Source of the DNA: JAYQKL01 sp049890195
Lineage (GTDB): Bacteria; Pseudomonadota; Alphaproteobacteria; RS24
DNA length: 64,000 bases
NCBI GenBank assembly: GCA_049890195.1
Contig: JBMHBY010000003.1
Span: 310,001-374,000, forward strand
Direction: 5' to 3'
In this document: positions 62,043 to 64,000 of the stretch, piece after piece
Layout: each line of letters starts with the position of its first letter
Position numbering within the stretch: the first letter of the stretch is position 1
Notes under the pieces: generated by a model
Databases searched by the model: none
What the model was told of the DNA's origin: nothing
Seen by the model: the letters and a program-made list of their open reading frames with translations, nothing else
Program-made: the position numbers and the translations under genes

Positions 62043-62231
62043 CTAATTTGCCGAAAAGTACAAGGCTGTCATTATCAATAGGACGGTCGCAAACTGCAAT
62101 CCAACCCGCCAGCGCATCAGCTTTTGCGATGTGCTGGCACTGCCGCCGCGCATCATATTGACGAGCCCGGCCAGCAAAACCACGCTGACAGCCGCAAGGC
62201 CGACAGGTATGAGGTAATCAAATATTGACAT
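62043..62231 (-). CDS. HIG1-domain small membrane protein
   Basis: A 62-residue protein with two membrane helices (LIPVGLAAVSVVLLAGLVNMM and LQFATVLLIMTALYFS). The intervening loop SQKLMRWRVGLQ is the HIG1 signature. Mitochondrial relatives associate with cytochrome oxidase supercomplexes; a similar respiratory role in alphaproteobacteria is suspected. It is a compact gene between the PagL-like and gluQRS genes. Confidence 0.88.
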   Translation of the reverse strand: MSIFDYLIPVGLAAVSVVLLAGLVNMMRGGSASTSQKLMRWRVGLQFATVLLIMTALYFSAN

Positions 62232-62278
62232 AAGCGCTTACATAGGCCTTTTGCGGTTTCGGGCAAAGTAAAAATTGG

Positions 62279-63193
62279 TCAGAGGCCGGCCCCGCCGATG
62301 GGGGGCGGTAATGCCTCCATCAATGCCTGTGGTGATTTCCCGGCTTCGCGCCAGCCGGCAAAGCCGGCATCTCCGGCCCGTTTTGACAGTCTTTTGCCGG
62401 TATCATGGCGGATCAGCGGATGATGGAAATAAACCGGCTCCGGCAGATCCAGCAGAACCTGCAGAACCCGGTGAATATGGGTGGCGGGTTGCAAATCCAT
62501 GCCACGGGTCACCAGATTGACATTTTGCGCCGCGTCATCCACCACGACGCTCAAGTGATAGGATGTCGGAATGTCTTTGCGTGCGATGATGACATCGCCG
62601 AACAGGTCTGCGGCAACCGGGGTTTTTTCGCCTGTTGATGCTTCCGTGAACGACAGGGGGGCGCCATGTTTTTGCTGCGCGACAGCCATCGCGGCTTCCA
62701 TATCCAGCCGCCAGGCATAATTTGTATCCTCCCACATCATGTCATTGCGCCGGCTGGGGTCAAGGTCACGAAACAGGCCCGGATAGATCAAAGCCCCGTC
62801 CGGGTCTACCGGCCAGTCCGCCCCCCGCCCCAGGGATTCGACATGGGCGCGGATGTCGCGTCGGGTGGCCCAGCACGGATAGACCACATTCATTTTCCGC
62901 AGCCGGTCCAAAGCCGAGCGGTAAACATCGAAGCGTTCGGACTGAAACAGCACGGGTTCCGGCCATTTCAGGCCAAGCCAGGCAAGATCCTCGAAAATCG
63001 CATCAACAAATTCCTGACGCCGGCGGCCAAGGTCAATATCCTCAATCCGCAACAAAAAAGTCCCGCCTGCTGAGAGGTGCCGGCACATCAAAGCCGAATA
63101 GGCGTGCCCCAGATGCAGCCGCCCGTTCGGGCTGGGGGCAAAGCGGGTCACAGGCACGGCCGGCAGCAGGGTGTCATCGGGCGGGGCAGTCAT
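62279..63193 (-). CDS. gluQ: Glutamyl-queuosine tRNA(Asp) synthetase
   Basis: A 304-residue truncated glutamyl-tRNA synthetase paralogue that adds glutamate to queuosine of tRNA(Asp). The class I HIGH motif is HLGH in FAPSPNGRLHLGHAYSA and KMSKS is KRLSKR. The anticodon-binding domain is absent, as expected for GluQRS. The usual zinc cysteines are reduced to Cys in YPCWATR. It is divergent from the HNH gene. Confidence 0.94.
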   Translation of the reverse strand: MTAPPDDTLLPAVPVTRFAPSPNGRLHLGHAYSALMCRHLSAGGTFLLRIEDIDLGRRRQEFVDAIFEDLAWLGLKWPEPVLFQSERFDVYRSALDRLRKMNVVYPCWATRRDIRAHVESLGRGADWPVDPDGALIYPGLFRDLDPSRRNDMMWEDTNYAWRLDMEAAMAVAQQKHGAPLSFTEASTGEKTPVAADLFGDVIIARKDIPTSYHLSVVVDDAAQNVNLVTRGMDLQPATHIHRVLQVLLDLPEPVYFHHPLIRHDTGKRLSKRAGDAGFAGWREAGKSPQALMEALPPPIGGAGL

Positions 63194-63344
63194 GGCTATC
63201 TACCATATATATCCACTTGCGGGTTTCAACATACAAAATATTCTTTTTAGTCTGGTCTTTTTGCCACAAATTTGTAAACTTTCCATGTCAGAAACAACTT
63301 ATGTAGGGTGCCAGGCACATTTTGGTGGACACTTTGGAGGTAAA

Positions 63345-63962
63345 ATGCCGTCGCGATCTTCCCATCAGATGATACAACGCACAGCAGAATTCTTCGCTTC
63401 GGAACACGGGCGCTTTCAAAACCCTGACACCTGCCCCGCCCTTGTTTTAAATGCCGATTACCGCCCCCTCAGCTATTATCCGCTGTCGCTCTGGGGCTGG
63501 CAGGACACCCTCAAGGCGGTCTATATGGACCGTGTCAACGTCGTTTCGGAATATGAGACCAAAGTCCATTCCCCAACCACCGAGATCCGGCTGCCGAGCG
63601 TCGTGTCATTGAAAACCTATGTCAAGCCGCCGAAATATCCCGCCTTTACCCGCTTTAATGTGTTTTTGCGCGACGGCTTCAGCTGCCAGTATTGCGGCTC
63701 CCCCGAGGACCTGACCTTTGATCATGTGTTGCCGCGCCGCGCCGGTGGCGTCACCAGTTGGGAGAATGTCGTGGCGGCCTGTGCACCCTGCAATTTACGC
63801 AAGGGCGGGCGTTTGTGCAAAGACGCTGACATGCATCCGCGTCACACGCCGCGCCAGCCGACGGTCTATGAATTGCACGACATTGGCCGGCGGTTCCCGC
63901 CCAATTACCTGCATCAAAGCTGGCAGGACTACCTGTATTGGGACAGCGAGCTTCAGGCTTAG
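63345..63962 (+). CDS. HNH endonuclease domain protein
   Basis: A 205-residue protein. The N terminus holds ALVLNADYRPLSYYPLSLWGWQD. The HNH core follows: zinc Cys in CQYCG, the catalytic DHVLPRRAGG region and CAPCN for the second Cys pair. The perfect GGAGGT at 63336 lies just 3 nt from ATG 63345; the frame is open to 63171 but those residues show no family likeness. Close relatives are near-universal in alphaproteobacteria and their role is unclear. It ends 38 nt before the window edge. Confidence 0.9.
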   Translation: MPSRSSHQMIQRTAEFFASEHGRFQNPDTCPALVLNADYRPLSYYPLSLWGWQDTLKAVYMDRVNVVSEYETKVHSPTTEIRLPSVVSLKTYVKPPKYPAFTRFNVFLRDGFSCQYCGSPEDLTFDHVLPRRAGGVTSWENVVAACAPCNLRKGGRLCKDADMHPRHTPRQPTVYELHDIGRRFPPNYLHQSWQDYLYWDSELQA

Positions 63963-64000
63963 TTTCTGGATTAGATTTTTTCAGACACCTTGATGGCTGT

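Noticed and set aside
63171..63344. N-terminal extension of the HNH protein
   Set aside because: The open frame continues upstream, but a perfect Shine-Dalgarno lies at 63336 and the extra residues look like translated promoter DNA divergent from gluQRS.

Overview
This 64 kb window is almost entirely chromosomal core genome of an alphaproteobacterium with moderately high GC. The evidence is the combined gene content: Irr with an intact ICE operator, FabA/FabB, RegB/RegA with a Sco/PrrC-type protein, the block mutM-ubiE-ubiB-coaBC-dut, rpsT next to dnaA, metX-metW, a fused-type chorismate mutase with a TyrC-type prephenate dehydrogenase, DUF2125, GluQRS and an HNH protein of the alphaproteobacterial type. 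I saw no rRNA, tRNA, insertion sequence, prophage, CRISPR array or integrase. A genus cannot be assigned from the sequence alone.

Layout. 0-2.4 kb: 3' end of pnp and an exported amidohydrolase. 2.4-7.3 kb: fabA-fabB diverging from irr, then an iron/redox operon (rubrerythrin, CCG-type Fe-S protein, DUF3501 protein) behind a perfect 7-3-7 ICE palindrome. 7.3-15.3 kb: SH3 protein, a 2-hydroxyacid dehydrogenase, and the leftward series ubiE-ubiB and coaBC-dut-rrf2-cysK-moeB-like. 15.4-24.8 kb: mutM, rpsT, a 0.5 kb non-coding gap, a rhodanese, dnaA, dnaN, recF and gyrB. 24.8-28.1 kb: redox control cluster of Sco protein, secreted ankyrin protein, RegB and RegA. 28-32 kb: bioB, a GIY-YIG protein, a methyltransferase, a saccharopine-dehydrogenase-like reductase and an IspZ-like membrane protein. 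32-42 kb: acyl-CoA and lipid functions (three crotonase-fold proteins, acyl-CoA dehydrogenase, epoxide hydrolase, MAPEG protein, malate synthase G, exported sugar dehydrogenase). 42-53 kb: rpmF, pabB-pabA-pabC, gloB, metX-metW, and chorismate mutase-hisC-tyrC. 53-64 kb: DUF2125, DUF218, ftsE-ftsX, argH-lptM-lysA, tlpA, etfB-etfA, PduO-type cobalamin adenosyltransferase, a PagL-like outer-membrane protein, a HIG1-domain protein, gluQRS and an HNH nuclease.

How the parts fit. Three themes recur: iron and redox sensing (Irr/ICE/rubrerythrin; Sco/RegBA), fatty-acid synthesis and breakdown (FabAB; ACAD, crotonases, ETF; malate synthase for C2 assimilation), and amino-acid and cofactor synthesis in tight operons with 1-4 nt overlaps. 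Several convergent gene pairs share stop-codon tetranucleotides, so intergenic space is scarce.

Most promising leads: the Irr-controlled rubrerythrin/CCG/DUF3501 operon of unknown biochemistry; a secreted ankyrin protein coupled to the RegBA redox system; a zinc-ligand-deficient MoeB/ThiF-like E1 beside cysK and an Rrf2 regulator; and the structured non-coding gap ahead of the rhodanese-dnaA pair. I did not find an unmistakably new defence or mobile system.
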